Part shown: positions 37,782-46,818 of the stretch, in pieces
How positions within the stretch are numbered: the first letter of the stretch is position 1
How the letters are laid out: every line of letters begins with the position of its first letter
Source: Rhizobium sp. NXC14
GTDB lineage: Bacteria; Pseudomonadota; Alphaproteobacteria; Rhizobiales; Rhizobiaceae
Direction of reading: 5' to 3'
NCBI RefSeq assembly: GCF_002117485.1
Contig: NZ_CP021030.1
Location: 127,001 to 191,000 of the forward strand
DNA: 64,000 bases
Translations under genes and position numbers: made by a program
Notes under the pieces: generated by a model
Seen by the model: only the letters and a program-made list of their open reading frames with translations
Databases searched by the model: none
Told to the model about the DNA's origin: nothing

Positions 37782-38177
37782 GATCGCAAGTTAGGCTCAA
37801 AACCGTGCCGGAGACAATGCAGCAAATCGCAGAGGATGCTGCAAAAAAATGCAAGCTGCGATCAGAACTGCGCGAACCCGAAAAACAAAAGTCGCCATGA
37901 CCTGGAGGTTGGCCATGGCGACTTTAAAATGGGGACAAAGGCCCGGAGAGGGGGATAAGGCCTTTGTCCAAGCCTGATGCGGCGGGGGACAAGCCGGTAA
38001 TCAGACCCGCGACGCGATCAAGCGCCGGTGACATGCATTTGTAGCTACGAATGTGGTTTTTCAAGGGTCACGGTACGTTACAAATCGGTAACAGTTTGGT
38101 GAGCGGAAATTCTTTCCGCTCTTGGCGCACCGAACTTTATATGGACCTCGTTTCCTGCCCGCGCTATCCATGCACGC
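37782..38177. other. 396-bp intergenic region between marR-like gene and polA
   Basis: It contains the minus-strand sRNA candidate (37881-38031) and, near polA, a perfect 9-bp-arm hairpin GAGCGGAAA-TTC-TTTCCGCTC (38101-38121) in the probable polA leader. Confidence 0.6.
37881..38031 (-). ncRNA. Candidate alpha-r7/Smr7C-like small RNA
   Basis: Minus strand, three hairpins. The first pairs CTGAT...ATCAG (37974-38004) with CCCCC in its loop. The second pairs GGACAAAGGCC with GGCCTTTGTCC (37933-37969) with ATCCCCCTCTCC in its loop. The third is a 12-bp terminator stem AAAGTCGCCATG/CATGGCGACTTT (37888-37925) with ACCTCC in its loop, followed by TTTTGTTTTT. A weak promoter, CTTGAA (38060-38065) and CTACAA (38039-38044), fits the proposed start. 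I recall S. meliloti Smr7C between polA and a MarR-type gene, matching this position. Confidence 0.75.
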
Positions 38178-41177
38178 ATGAAAAAAGGCGATCATCTCTT
38201 CCTAGTCGACGGTTCCGGCTTCATCTTTCGGGCCTTTCACGCACTACCGCCGCTGACGCGCAAGACCGACGGTCTTCCGGTCGGCGCCGTCTCCGGTTTC
38301 TGCAACATGCTGTGGAAGCTCTTGAAGGATGCGCGCAACACAGATGTAGGGGTAACGCCGACCCATCTTGCCGTCATTTTCGACTATTCCGCTAAGACAT
38401 TCCGCAAGGATCTCTACGACGCCTACAAGGCAAACCGTTCGGCCCCACCGGAAGAGCTTATCCCGCAGTTCGGCCTCATAAGAGAGGCGACTCGCGCCTT
38501 CAATCTGCCCTGCATCGAGACCGAAGGCTTCGAGGCCGACGACATCATCGCCACCTACGCCCGCCAGGCCGAAGCATCAGGCGCCGACGTCACCATCGTT
38601 TCCTCCGACAAGGATCTGATGCAGCTCGTCACCCCGAACGTCCACATGTATGACAGCATGAAGGACAAGCAGATCGGCATTCCCGACGTCATCGAGAAAT
38701 GGGGCGTGCCGCCGGAAAAGATGATCGACCTGCAGGCGATGACCGGCGATTCCGTGGACAATGTTCCCGGCATTCCGGGAATCGGCCCGAAAACCGCAGC
38801 CCAGCTCCTCGAGGAATATGGCGATCTCGACACGCTGCTCGAGCGCGCCACCGAGATCAAGCAGGTCAAGCGGCGTGAGATGATCCTTGCCAATATCGAG
38901 ATGGCGAGGCTTTCGCGCGAACTCGTCCGCCTGCGCACCGATGTGCCGCTCGATCTCGATCTCGACGCGCTGGTACTGGAACCGCAAAACGGCCCGAAAC
39001 TGATCGGCTTCCTGAAGACGATGGAATTCACGTCGCTGACCCGACGCGTCGCCGAAGTCTGCGATTGCGATGCGAGCGCCATTGAACCGGCGGTGGTCCC
39101 GATCGAGTGGGGCAAGGCGGCCCATGGTCCTGATCTCGATGCGGCCGAGCCGGAGCCTGTTGCCGGCGGCATACCGGACTTTTCGGGCGAATCGGTGCCC
39201 GTGCCGCCTCGCGCGAAGGCGAAGGCCGGTGTCGAAGGCGCTTTTTCGCCGGCCGATCTCGCCAAGGCGCGGGCCGAGGCTTTTGCGGCGCTGCCCTTCG
39301 ATCATTCAAACTATGCGACGATCCGCGATCTCGCGACGCTCGACCGATGGATCGCCGATGCGCGCGACACCGGCCTCATGGCTTTCGATACGGAGACCAC
39401 GTCGCTGGATGCGATGCAGGCCGAGCTTGTCGGCTTTGCGATGGCGATCGCCGACAATGTCAGCGATCCCACCGGCACGAAGATTCGCGCCGCCTATGTG
39501 CCGCTCGCCCACAAGAATGGCGTCGGCGATCTGCTCGGCGGCGGCCTGGCCGAAAACCAGATTTCCATGGGTGAAGCCTTGCCGCGGCTGAAGGCATTGC
39601 TGGAGGACGAATCGGTCCTCAAGGTCGCCCAGAACCTGAAATACGACTACCTCTTGATGAAGCGCTATGGCATCGAGACGAAGAGTTTCGACGACACGAT
39701 GCTGATCTCCTATGTGCTCGACGCCGGCACCGGCGCTCACGGCATGGATCCGCTCTCGGAAAAATTCCTCGGCCATACGCCGATCCCCTACAAGGATGTG
39801 GCGGGCAGCGGCAAGGCGAACGTCACCTTCGACCTGGTCGATATCGACCGCGCCACCCATTATGCCGCCGAGGACGCCGACGTGACGCTGCGCCTCTGGC
39901 TGGTGCTGAAGCCGCGGCTGACGGCGGCGGGGCTGACCAGTGTTTACGAGCGGCTGGAGCGGCCGCTGCTGCCGGTGCTGGCGCGCATGGAAGCGCGTGG
40001 CATTACGGTCGATCGGCAGATCCTGTCGCGGCTGTCCGGCGAACTGGCTCAGGGTGCGGCGCGCCTGGAAGACGAGATCTACCAGCTCGCCGGCGAGCGG
40101 TTCAATATCGGTTCGCCGAAGCAGCTGGGCGACATCCTGTTCGGCAAGATGGGCCTTGCCGGCGGCAGCAAGACGAAGACCGGACAATGGTCGACCTCCG
40201 CTTCGGTGCTCGAGGATCTCGCCGCCGCCGGTTTCGAGCTGCCGCGCAAGATCGTCGATTGGCGCCAGCTCACCAAGCTGAAATCCACCTATACCGACGC
40301 GCTTCCGGGCTATGTCCATCCGGAGACCAGGCGGGTCCATACCTCCTATTCGCTGGCTTCGACGACCACGGGGCGCCTGTCCTCGTCCGAGCCGAATCTG
40401 CAGAACATTCCCGTGCGCACCGCAGAAGGCCGCAAAATCCGCACCGCCTTTATCTCGACGCCGGGTCACAAGCTGATTTCCGCCGATTACAGTCAGATCG
40501 AACTGCGCGTACTTGCCCATGTGGCCGAGATCCCGCAGCTGACCAAGGCCTTCGAGGACGGCGTCGACATTCACGCCATGACCGCTTCGGAAATGTTCGG
40601 CGTGCCGGTCGAAGGCATGCCGGGTGAAGTGCGCCGCCGTGCCAAGGCGATCAATTTCGGCATCATCTACGGCATCTCCGCCTTCGGCCTCGCCAACCAA
40701 CTTTCGATCGAACGCTCGGAGGCCGGCGACTACATCAAAAAATATTTCGAGCGCTTCCCCGGCATCCGCGACTATATGGAAAGCCGCAAGGCAATGGCCC
40801 GCGACAAGGGTTATGTCGAAACGATCTTCGGCCGCCGCATCAACTATCCCGAAATCCGCTCTTCCAACCCTTCGGTGCGCGCCTTCAACGAACGGGCGGC
40901 AATCAATGCGCCAATCCAGGGCTCTGCGGCCGACGTCATTCGCCGGGCGATGATCAAGATGGAGCCGGCGCTCGCCGAAGCCGGTCTTGCCGAGCGTGTG
41001 CGCATGTTGCTGCAGGTGCATGACGAGTTGATTTTCGAGGTCGAGGACGAGGATGTCGAAAAGGCGATGCCGGTCATTGTCTCGGTCATGGAAAACGCCA
41101 CGATGCCGGCGCTCGAAATGCGCGTGCCGCTCAAGGTCGATGCCCGCGCCGCCACCAATTGGGACGAGGCGCATTAA
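38178..41177 (+). CDS. polA: DNA polymerase I
   Basis: A 999-residue Pol I with all three activities. The 5'-3' exonuclease occupies about 1-300 (FLVDGSGFIFRAFHALPP; MTGDSVDNVPGIPGIGPK). The 3'-5' exonuclease domain (about 380-570) keeps the DxE motif in LMAFDTETTSLD. The polymerase domain (about 600-999) has motif A (ADYSQIELRVLAH), the O-helix region (RRRAKAINFGIIYG) and motif C (LLQVHDELIFEV). It fills Okazaki and repair gaps. The ATG at 38178 gives MKKGDHLFLVDGSGF, the normal start. Confidence 0.98.
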   Translation: MKKGDHLFLVDGSGFIFRAFHALPPLTRKTDGLPVGAVSGFCNMLWKLLKDARNTDVGVTPTHLAVIFDYSAKTFRKDLYDAYKANRSAPPEELIPQFGLIREATRAFNLPCIETEGFEADDIIATYARQAEASGADVTIVSSDKDLMQLVTPNVHMYDSMKDKQIGIPDVIEKWGVPPEKMIDLQAMTGDSVDNVPGIPGIGPKTAAQLLEEYGDLDTLLERATEIKQVKRREMILANIEMARLSRELVRLRTDVPLDLDLDALVLEPQNGPKLIGFLKTMEFTSLTRRVAEVCDCDASAIEPAVVPIEWGKAAHGPDLDAAEPEPVAGGIPDFSGESVPVPPRAKAKAGVEGAFSPADLAKARAEAFAALPFDHSNYATIRDLATLDRWIADARDTGLMAFDTETTSLDAMQAELVGFAMAIADNVSDPTGTKIRAAYVPLAHKNGVGDLLGGGLAENQISMGEALPRLKALLEDESVLKVAQNLKYDYLLMKRYGIETKSFDDTMLISYVLDAGTGAHGMDPLSEKFLGHTPIPYKDVAGSGKANVTFDLVDIDRATHYAAEDADVTLRLWLVLKPRLTAAGLTSVYERLERPLLPVLARMEARGITVDRQILSRLSGELAQGAARLEDEIYQLAGERFNIGSPKQLGDILFGKMGLAGGSKTKTGQWSTSASVLEDLAAAGFELPRKIVDWRQLTKLKSTYTDALPGYVHPETRRVHTSYSLASTTTGRLSSSEPNLQNIPVRTAEGRKIRTAFISTPGHKLISADYSQIELRVLAHVAEIPQLTKAFEDGVDIHAMTASEMFGVPVEGMPGEVRRRAKAINFGIIYGISAFGLANQLSIERSEAGDYIKKYFERFPGIRDYMESRKAMARDKGYVETIFGRRINYPEIRSSNPSVRAFNERAAINAPIQGSAADVIRRAMIKMEPALAEAGLAERVRMLLQVHDELIFEVEDEDVEKAMPVIVSVMENATMPALEMRVPLKVDARAATNWDEAH

Positions 41178-41271
41178 CCGCCTCCCCCAACGAAAAAGAT
41201 TTTTCCGCTTCTCCTAACTCATTGAAATCACGGCCATGTACCTCCCTCGGCTGTATCGGAACGATACGGTT

Positions 41272-41302
41272 GGAAGGAACTTATTAACCTTCCTTTTCTA
41301 TC
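41272..41302 (+). terminator. Possible polA terminator
   Basis: GGAAGG and CCTTCC pair around AACTTATTAA and are followed by TTTTCT, about 95 bp after the polA stop. The stem is short, so this is tentative. Confidence 0.35.
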
Positions 41303-41331
41303 CCGGTAGGGTCGTAATTTGTTAGGCATGA

Positions 41332-43677
41332 GTGAGTAGCGGACGCATGCGTTTTCCCAGAACCAATTTGACGGATGCCTCAGATTTTTCCAGCGGCATT
41401 GAAACGGAGCTTCCGGAGGAAAATCCAGGCGAGAGGCCGCCGGCACCGATCTGGCAGAGCAACTTCTCGCTCGCGCCGAATGTTCGCTTCACCCGCACGC
41501 CCGAAACGCTGATCAGCCGCCGCCGCCCGTCGAACGAGCCCGTTCGCAGTGAACCGGAAGCGGAACAGCAGGCGATACGGATAGAACCGGTCGCGGTCGA
41601 CGTGCCCTTCGATATCTACCTGCCGGAGCCCGCTGAACCTGCCGCAGTGCAGGCTGAGATCGAGACGCTGCAGCCGCCGGCAGCCGCGGTGGAGGCTCCT
41701 ACCCTGCGCGTTGCTTCCGAACTGTCTTCGATTTCCGATTTTGCCTTCTGGGAAGTCATGGCGTTCGAGGAGGGCGAACCGGTGCGCGCGCCCTCGATCA
41801 TTCTTCCGAAGATCGAGACCGCGCCCGAATCGATCACCTCGCTGTTTCGCGTCATGGAATGGCGTCCGGGCGCGCTGAAGCCCGCTCAGGCCGCATCCCG
41901 ACCGGTCCAGCCGCAGGCTGCAGCGCCCGCGCCGGCGGCTCTGCGCCCGCCGGCGGCGATTTCCCTGGAAAGGCCCGTGCGGACCCGCGAGGCGGCGATT
42001 GCACCTGCGCCTCAGGTCGCGCCCCAGACTGCGCCGATGCCTCAGGTCACGGCGGTCCCTCAGGCCGCCTCTGTGCCTCGGCCTACGCCCCCGGTCGCCG
42101 CAGTCCTGCCGTCGCCGCGCCTTGCAGCAAGGCCTGAAAAGATCGATGCATCAGGTTATGAATTCCCGCCGCGCGCTCTTTTGCAGGAGCCGCCCGAACG
42201 TCTCGGCGAGATCATGTCGCAGGAGACGCTGGAGCAGAATGCCGGTCTTCTGGAAAGCGTGCTTGAGGATTTCGGCATCAAGGGCGAGATCATTCATGTC
42301 CGCCCCGGCCCCGTCGTCACCCTTTATGAATTCGAGCCGGCGCCCGGCGTGAAGTCGTCGCGCGTCATCGGCCTGGCCGATGATATCGCCCGCTCGATGT
42401 CGGCGCTTTCGGCCCGCGTCGCCGTGGTCCCGGGCCGCAACGTCATCGGCATCGAGCTGCCGAATGTCACCCGTGAAACCGTTTATTTCCGGGAGATGAT
42501 CGAGAGCCAGGATTTCGACAAGAGCGGCTATAAGCTGGCGCTCGGCCTCGGCAAGACCATCGGCGGTGAGCCTGTGATCGCCGAGCTCGCAAAGATGCCG
42601 CATCTGCTCGTCGCCGGCACCACCGGTTCGGGCAAATCGGTCGCCATCAATACGATGATCCTGTCGCTGCTCTACCGCATGACGCCGGAGCAATGCCGGC
42701 TGATCATGGTCGACCCGAAGATGCTCGAACTCTCCGTCTATGACGGTATTCCGCATCTGCTGACGCCCGTCGTCACCGATCCGAAAAAGGCTGTCATGGC
42801 GCTGAAATGGGCGGTGCGCGAGATGGAGGAGCGTTATCGCAAGATGTCGCGCCTCGGCGTGCGCAACATCGACGGCTATAACGGCCGCGTCTCCCAGGCG
42901 CGCGAAAAGGGCGAGACCATCCATATCATGGTTCAGACCGGCTTCGACAGGGGAACCGGTGCGCCGATCGAAGAAAGCCAGGAACTGGATCTTGCGCCGA
43001 TGCCTTACATCGTCGTCATCGTCGACGAGATGGCCGATCTGATGATGGTCGCCGGCAAAGAGATTGAAGGTGCGATCCAGCGTCTGGCGCAGATGGCGCG
43101 TGCCGCCGGTATTCACCTGATCATGGCGACCCAGCGTCCGTCGGTCGATGTTATCACCGGCACGATCAAGGCGAATTTCCCGACCCGCATTTCCTTCCAG
43201 GTCACCTCGAAGATCGACAGCCGCACCATCCTCGGCGAGCAGGGCGCAGAGCAACTGCTCGGACAGGGTGACATGCTGCATATGCAGGGTGGCGGCCGCA
43301 TCGCCCGTGTCCATGGCCCCTTCGTCTCCGATGCCGAGGTCGAAAAAGTCGTCGCGCATCTGAAGACGCAGGGCCGTCCTGAATATCTGGATACGGTCAC
43401 GGCCGACGAGGAGGAAGACGTCGAGAATGAAGAAGACGGCGCCGTCTTCGACAAGAGTGCTATGGGCGCCGAGGACGGTGACGAGCTCTATCAGCAGGCC
43501 GTCAAGGTCGTCATGCGGGACAAGAAGTGCTCAACCTCCTATATCCAGCGCCGCCTCGGCATCGGCTACAACAGAGCCGCCTCCCTGGTGGAGCGCATGG
43601 AAAAGGAAGGTCTCGTCGGCCCGGCAAACCACGTCGGCAAACGCGAGATCGTATCCGGACGCGGCGAGGGCGATTGA
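41332..43677 (+). CDS. ftsK: FtsK/SpoIIIE-type DNA translocase lacking membrane helices
   Basis: A 781-residue DNA translocase motor. The first 260 residues are Pro/Ala/Glu-rich with no hydrophobic helices. The alpha/beta motor follows (about 275-700), with Walker [10 protein letters not shown] and Walker [16 protein letters not shown]-terminal gamma winged helix ([37 protein letters not shown]) would read KOPS-type sequences. Canonical FtsK has four N-terminal transmembrane helices, so this is probably a soluble or partner-recruited paralogue acting in chromosome segregation. Start candidates are GTG at 41332 (used) or ATG at 41347. Confidence 0.93.
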   Translation: MSSGRMRFPRTNLTDASDFSSGIETELPEENPGERPPAPIWQSNFSLAPNVRFTRTPETLISRRRPSNEPVRSEPEAEQQAIRIEPVAVDVPFDIYLPEPAEPAAVQAEIETLQPPAAAVEAPTLRVASELSSISDFAFWEVMAFEEGEPVRAPSIILPKIETAPESITSLFRVMEWRPGALKPAQAASRPVQPQAAAPAPAALRPPAAISLERPVRTREAAIAPAPQVAPQTAPMPQVTAVPQAASVPRPTPPVAAVLPSPRLAARPEKIDASGYEFPPRALLQEPPERLGEIMSQETLEQNAGLLESVLEDFGIKGEIIHVRPGPVVTLYEFEPAPGVKSSRVIGLADDIARSMSALSARVAVVPGRNVIGIELPNVTRETVYFREMIESQDFDKSGYKLALGLGKTIGGEPVIAELAKMPHLLVAGTTGSGKSVAINTMILSLLYRMTPEQCRLIMVDPKMLELSVYDGIPHLLTPVVTDPKKAVMALKWAVREMEERYRKMSRLGVRNIDGYNGRVSQAREKGETIHIMVQTGFDRGTGAPIEESQELDLAPMPYIVVIVDEMADLMMVAGKEIEGAIQRLAQMARAAGIHLIMATQRPSVDVITGTIKANFPTRISFQVTSKIDSRTILGEQGAEQLLGQGDMLHMQGGGRIARVHGPFVSDAEVEKVVAHLKTQGRPEYLDTVTADEEEDVENEEDGAVFDKSAMGAEDGDELYQQAVKVVMRDKKCSTSYIQRRLGIGYNRAASLVERMEKEGLVGPANHVGKREIVSGRGEGD

Positions 43678-43712
43678 TCGACGATGGCCGGAGTGCGCGG
43701 CGCATTCCGGTT

Positions 43713-44126
43713 TCATGTTTTCAACGTAGCCAATCTTATCGTTTCCTCGACGAAGGCTGACTTGCCGCCGGTATAGAAATCCCAATCGCCGTCCGCCTCA
43801 GCGGCCAGGCGGCGTTTGAGGTCGGCATAGGCCTTGGCCTTTGCGGGATGGTCTCTGAGGTAGTTGCGAAACAGGATGCGTTGCCGATGCGCGGGATTAT
43901 CGGGTGCGCAAACATAGAGCCTGTACCCGCAAGCCTCGCGGTTGCGGGTAAAGACCCAACGGCCGTCTCTGTGAGGGTCACCGTGAAATGCGAAGTCGGC
44001 AGCGCGTACCAATTCTATCGCTGCCGGTAAGGCGTCGTCAGATACCACGACGTCATCGAGGTCGATTTTCGGCTTGGCTGCAAGTCCAGGCACAGATGTG
44101 CTGCCGATGTGGTCGATGGACTGCAC
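43713..44126 (-). CDS. GrpB-family protein (UPF0157), possibly frameshifted at its start
   Basis: A nucleotidyltransferase-like GrpB/UPF0157 protein. From the GTG at 44126 it reads MQSIDHIGSTSVPGLAAKPK and continues 137 residues to a normal end. Upstream in the same frame lies the expected family N-terminus (AIKVVDYDTSWPLLFAAIS), but no in-frame start codon precedes it. An ATG at 44217 with an ideal GGGAGG is out of frame by one base. Either the gene begins at the internal GTG and is truncated, or an extra base after the ATG has disrupted it. It directly follows phnN on the same strand. The function of GrpB proteins is unclear. Confidence 0.7.
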   Translation of the reverse strand: MQSIDHIGSTSVPGLAAKPKIDLDDVVVSDDALPAAIELVRAADFAFHGDPHRDGRWVFTRNREACGYRLYVCAPDNPAHRQRILFRNYLRDHPAKAKAYADLKRRLAAEADGDWDFYTGGKSAFVEETIRLATLKT

Positions 44127-44227
44127 GAGATCACCGAGCAGGACGGAGACCTCGGCGCTGATTGCGGCAAAGAGCAGTGGCCAGGAAGTGTCGTAATCGA
44201 CGACTTTGATGGCGCATCCTGGCCTCC

Positions 44228-44833
44228 CTACTGTGGTCGCTGCACTTCGGCCAGCAATTCGTCCAGAATTGCGATCATCTTCTGTTCGGCCTCTTCCAGC
44301 GAACCGCTATTGTCGAGTTCCGTCACGTCATAGTCGCCGCGCACGGTCAGCGGGCCGCGGGCAAGCCTGGCCATGATGTCCTCGTGTGTCTCCCGGCCGC
44401 GCGCTTCCAGCCGGCTGGCGAGCACTTCCGGGCGGGCCGTGACATTGATGACCTTCAGCCGCGGGAAAGCGGCCTGGAAGCGGTGAAGCGCCGAGCGCGA
44501 GCCGTTGGCCACGACGATATGGCCTCTCGACAGCGCCACCGATACTTCGGCCGGAATGCCGTATTTCAGGCCATGCGCCTCCCACCACACGGCGAAGGAG
44601 CCTGATTGCTCCATGGCGGCAAAGCCTTGGAGGGAGACGGAAAGATGATCTTCGCCGCCGGCATCGCGGTGGCGGGTGATGACGCGGCGGGCGAAATGGA
44701 CGTTGTCGCGGCCGGAAAAACACCGCGCAGCGAGGTTCATCAGCGTGTCCTTGCCGGCGCCGCTCGGCCCGACGACGACGACCATGATGCCGCGTTCGGC
44801 TCCTGCTGCCGCATGGGGTTCGTGTGGCGTCAT
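44228..44833 (-). CDS. phnN: Ribose 1,5-bisphosphokinase (PhnN)
   Basis: A 201-residue kinase. It phosphorylates ribose 1,5-bisphosphate to PRPP, the last step that returns the C-P lyase ribose product to metabolism. A guanylate-kinase-like fold is shown by Walker A GPSGAGKDTLM, the RRVITRHRDAGGEDHLSVSL segment and GRETHEDIMARLARG. Its ATG overlaps the phnM stop by four bases. It is the last recognised phn gene of the second phosphonate unit. Confidence 0.95.
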   Translation of the reverse strand: MTPHEPHAAAGAERGIMVVVVGPSGAGKDTLMNLAARCFSGRDNVHFARRVITRHRDAGGEDHLSVSLQGFAAMEQSGSFAVWWEAHGLKYGIPAEVSVALSRGHIVVANGSRSALHRFQAAFPRLKVINVTARPEVLASRLEARGRETHEDIMARLARGPLTVRGDYDVTELDNSGSLEEAEQKMIAILDELLAEVQRPQ

Positions 44834-45969
44834 GCGACACGGCGTCCCTGGCGCCAGACGGAGCGTGTCACCGGCACGCCGTGCGAGCGGTGGACACGGA
44901 CGAGATCGGCGCGCAGCCCGGTCGCGATCCGGCCGCGATCATTGAGGCTGACAGTGCGGGCAGGCGTCGACGTCACCATCGCGATCGCTTTCGGAAGGGT
45001 GATGCTTTCCACCTCGTCGGCAAGGATGAAGGGTGCATGCAGCAGGCTCAGCGGCACGTAGTCGGAGGACAGAACGTCGAGCACGCCCATTTCGGCGAGA
45101 TCGCGGGCGGCGATGTTGCCGGAATGGGATTTGCCGCGCACGATGTTCGGCGCCCCCATCAGCACGCTCATGCCGTGCTCGTGCGATGCCCGGGCGGCAT
45201 CGAAGCTGGTCGGAAACTCGGCAAGGCGCACGCCATTGTCGATCGCCTCGTCGACATGGGAGAGTGTGGCGTCGTCATGGCTTGCGACCGTGATGCCGCG
45301 CTCGGCGCAGACCTTGGCGATGGCGTTTCGATGTGGCGTCGAATTGCGCGCCGATTCCGCCTGGCGCTTGGCGACGAAACGGGCGAAGGCCTCGTCGCTC
45401 AGGCCCCGCTTCTTCTGATAGTAGAAGATGTATTGATCCATCGTCTGGAACTGCCGCTGGCCGGGCGCATGATCCATCAGCGAGACGAGCCGCACATGCG
45501 GATCATTTTCGAAATCGGCGAAATGTTCAAGTACATTGTCGGCCGATACCTCGCAGCGCAGGTGGATGAGGTGTTCGGCGCGCAGCCTGCCTTCCTTCTC
45601 CGCCGATTGGATGGCGTCGGCCATCTCTCGCATCTCGCCATGTTCGAACCCGCCGTCCTCGTCCGCGCCCATGCGCAGGCAGTCGAAGACCGTCGTGATG
45701 CCCGATGTGACGATCTGGGCGTCATGCGCCTGGACGGCAGCCGTCTTGTGCCAGCGGATGCCCGGACGCGGCTGATAATGGCCTTCGAGATGGTCGGTAT
45801 GCAGTTCGACAAGGCCGGGAATGACGTAATCCCCCTCGAAATCTTCGCCGGCTACCGAATTGCCTTCAGAGATATCGGCGATCTTGCCGTCGCGGATGAG
45901 GATCGATCCTGAAAGGATGTCGTCCTCGAGAACGATGCGGGCGTTGGAAAAGACGGTCTCTTTGCTCAT
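44830..45969 (-). CDS. phnM: Alpha-D-ribose 1-methylphosphonate 5-triphosphate diphosphatase (PhnM)
   Basis: A 379-residue amidohydrolase-superfamily enzyme that removes pyrophosphate from the 5-triphosphoribosyl phosphonate made by PhnGHI. The metal site begins VELHTDHLEGHYQPRPGIRW, with further ligands in SHDDATLSH and the late Asp in LDVLSSDYVP. The start at 45969 (MSKETVFSNARIVLEDD) lies 13 bp after the DUF1045 gene; a longer upstream frame is rejected. It is coupled to phnN. Confidence 0.96.
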   Translation of the reverse strand: MSKETVFSNARIVLEDDILSGSILIRDGKIADISEGNSVAGEDFEGDYVIPGLVELHTDHLEGHYQPRPGIRWHKTAAVQAHDAQIVTSGITTVFDCLRMGADEDGGFEHGEMREMADAIQSAEKEGRLRAEHLIHLRCEVSADNVLEHFADFENDPHVRLVSLMDHAPGQRQFQTMDQYIFYYQKKRGLSDEAFARFVAKRQAESARNSTPHRNAIAKVCAERGITVASHDDATLSHVDEAIDNGVRLAEFPTSFDAARASHEHGMSVLMGAPNIVRGKSHSGNIAARDLAEMGVLDVLSSDYVPLSLLHAPFILADEVESITLPKAIAMVTSTPARTVSLNDRGRIATGLRADLVRVHRSHGVPVTRSVWRQGRRVA

Positions 45970-45982
45970 ATTGTCAGGTCTT

Positions 45983-46678
45983 TCAGTTTTTGGCGCCGGC
46001 AAGGGGCAGCCAGGAACGAACTTTGAACGGGGCGCCGCGCGTCTCCTCGATGAAGACGGCGAGACCGGAGATCGAAAGCGGCCGGCCGGTGAAACCGGCA
46101 AAACGTTCCGCCAGGATTGCTCTCATGACCTCGGCGCGCTCTGCAGGCACCTGCCCGCTCAGTGTCATGTGGAAACCGAAATCCTCCATGACGTAAGGAT
46201 AGCCCCAGCGCTGCAGATTGGCGCGCTGGCTGTCGCTGAGCCTTTCCGGATTGCGGCGCGCGATATCGGCCTCGGACAGCGTTGCGCGGAACGGCTCGAA
46301 GGACTTTACCACCTTCGCTGCGAAATCTTGAAGAGGTTGATGAAGAGAAGCCGGAACAAGGGCAAAAAATCGACCGAGCTGACCGAGGACGAGCTGGGGT
46401 ATCTCGAAGGCCGGGGTCCGGGCGGCAAACTCCTCGGCAAAGGCCATGAGATCCCTTTCGGTGACTGAACCGGCAAGCGAAAACGGCGCCTTGATCGTCG
46501 CGTGAAAGCCGTAGCGTCGCGGGTCGGCGGTCAGCTCGAACTGCTCTGCCGCACTCAGCCTCTGATGTTCGGGTGCAGGATAGGTTTCGCCGGTGAAAGC
46601 ATCGCGGCCGAGCCAGAGCGAAGCCGCGCCGGTCAGGGGATCATCCTTCGGCGGCGAAAAATAGAGAGCGTAGCGCAA
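45983..46678 (-). CDS. DUF1045 2H-type phosphoesterase of the phn cluster
   Basis: About 231 residues with two HxT motifs (GFHATIK and GFHMTLS), the signature of 2H phosphoesterases that open cyclic phosphates. The C-P lyase pathway needs phosphoribosyl cyclic phosphate hydrolysis, done by PhnP in E. coli. No PhnP metallo-beta-lactamase is in this cluster, so this protein is the natural candidate replacement; DUF1045 genes recur in phn clusters without phnP. The TTG at 46678 gives LRYALYFSPP, the family start, with AGGACAAAAG before it; a TTG at 46744 would add 22 residues. It lies between phnE and phnM. Confidence 0.88.
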   Translation of the reverse strand: MRYALYFSPPKDDPLTGAASLWLGRDAFTGETYPAPEHQRLSAAEQFELTADPRRYGFHATIKAPFSLAGSVTERDLMAFAEEFAARTPAFEIPQLVLGQLGRFFALVPASLHQPLQDFAAKVVKSFEPFRATLSEADIARRNPERLSDSQRANLQRWGYPYVMEDFGFHMTLSGQVPAERAEVMRAILAERFAGFTGRPLSISGLAVFIEETRGAPFKVRSWLPLAGAKN

Positions 46679-46818
46679 GGCTTTTGTCCTGGGGATCGTC
46701 GAAACGGGGAGCGCAATGTGCAGTGATTTGGCGGCGAACCGCAAGCAGGCTCCCGGCTAAAAGATTTCCGTGACAGAATGATGATGACGGCCGCGCCGCC
46801 ACCGCCTTCATCGAGTGC

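Noticed and set aside
39306..41174. A 622-codon minus-strand frame opposite polA
   Set aside because: Antisense of the exonuclease and polymerase domains; no independent evidence.
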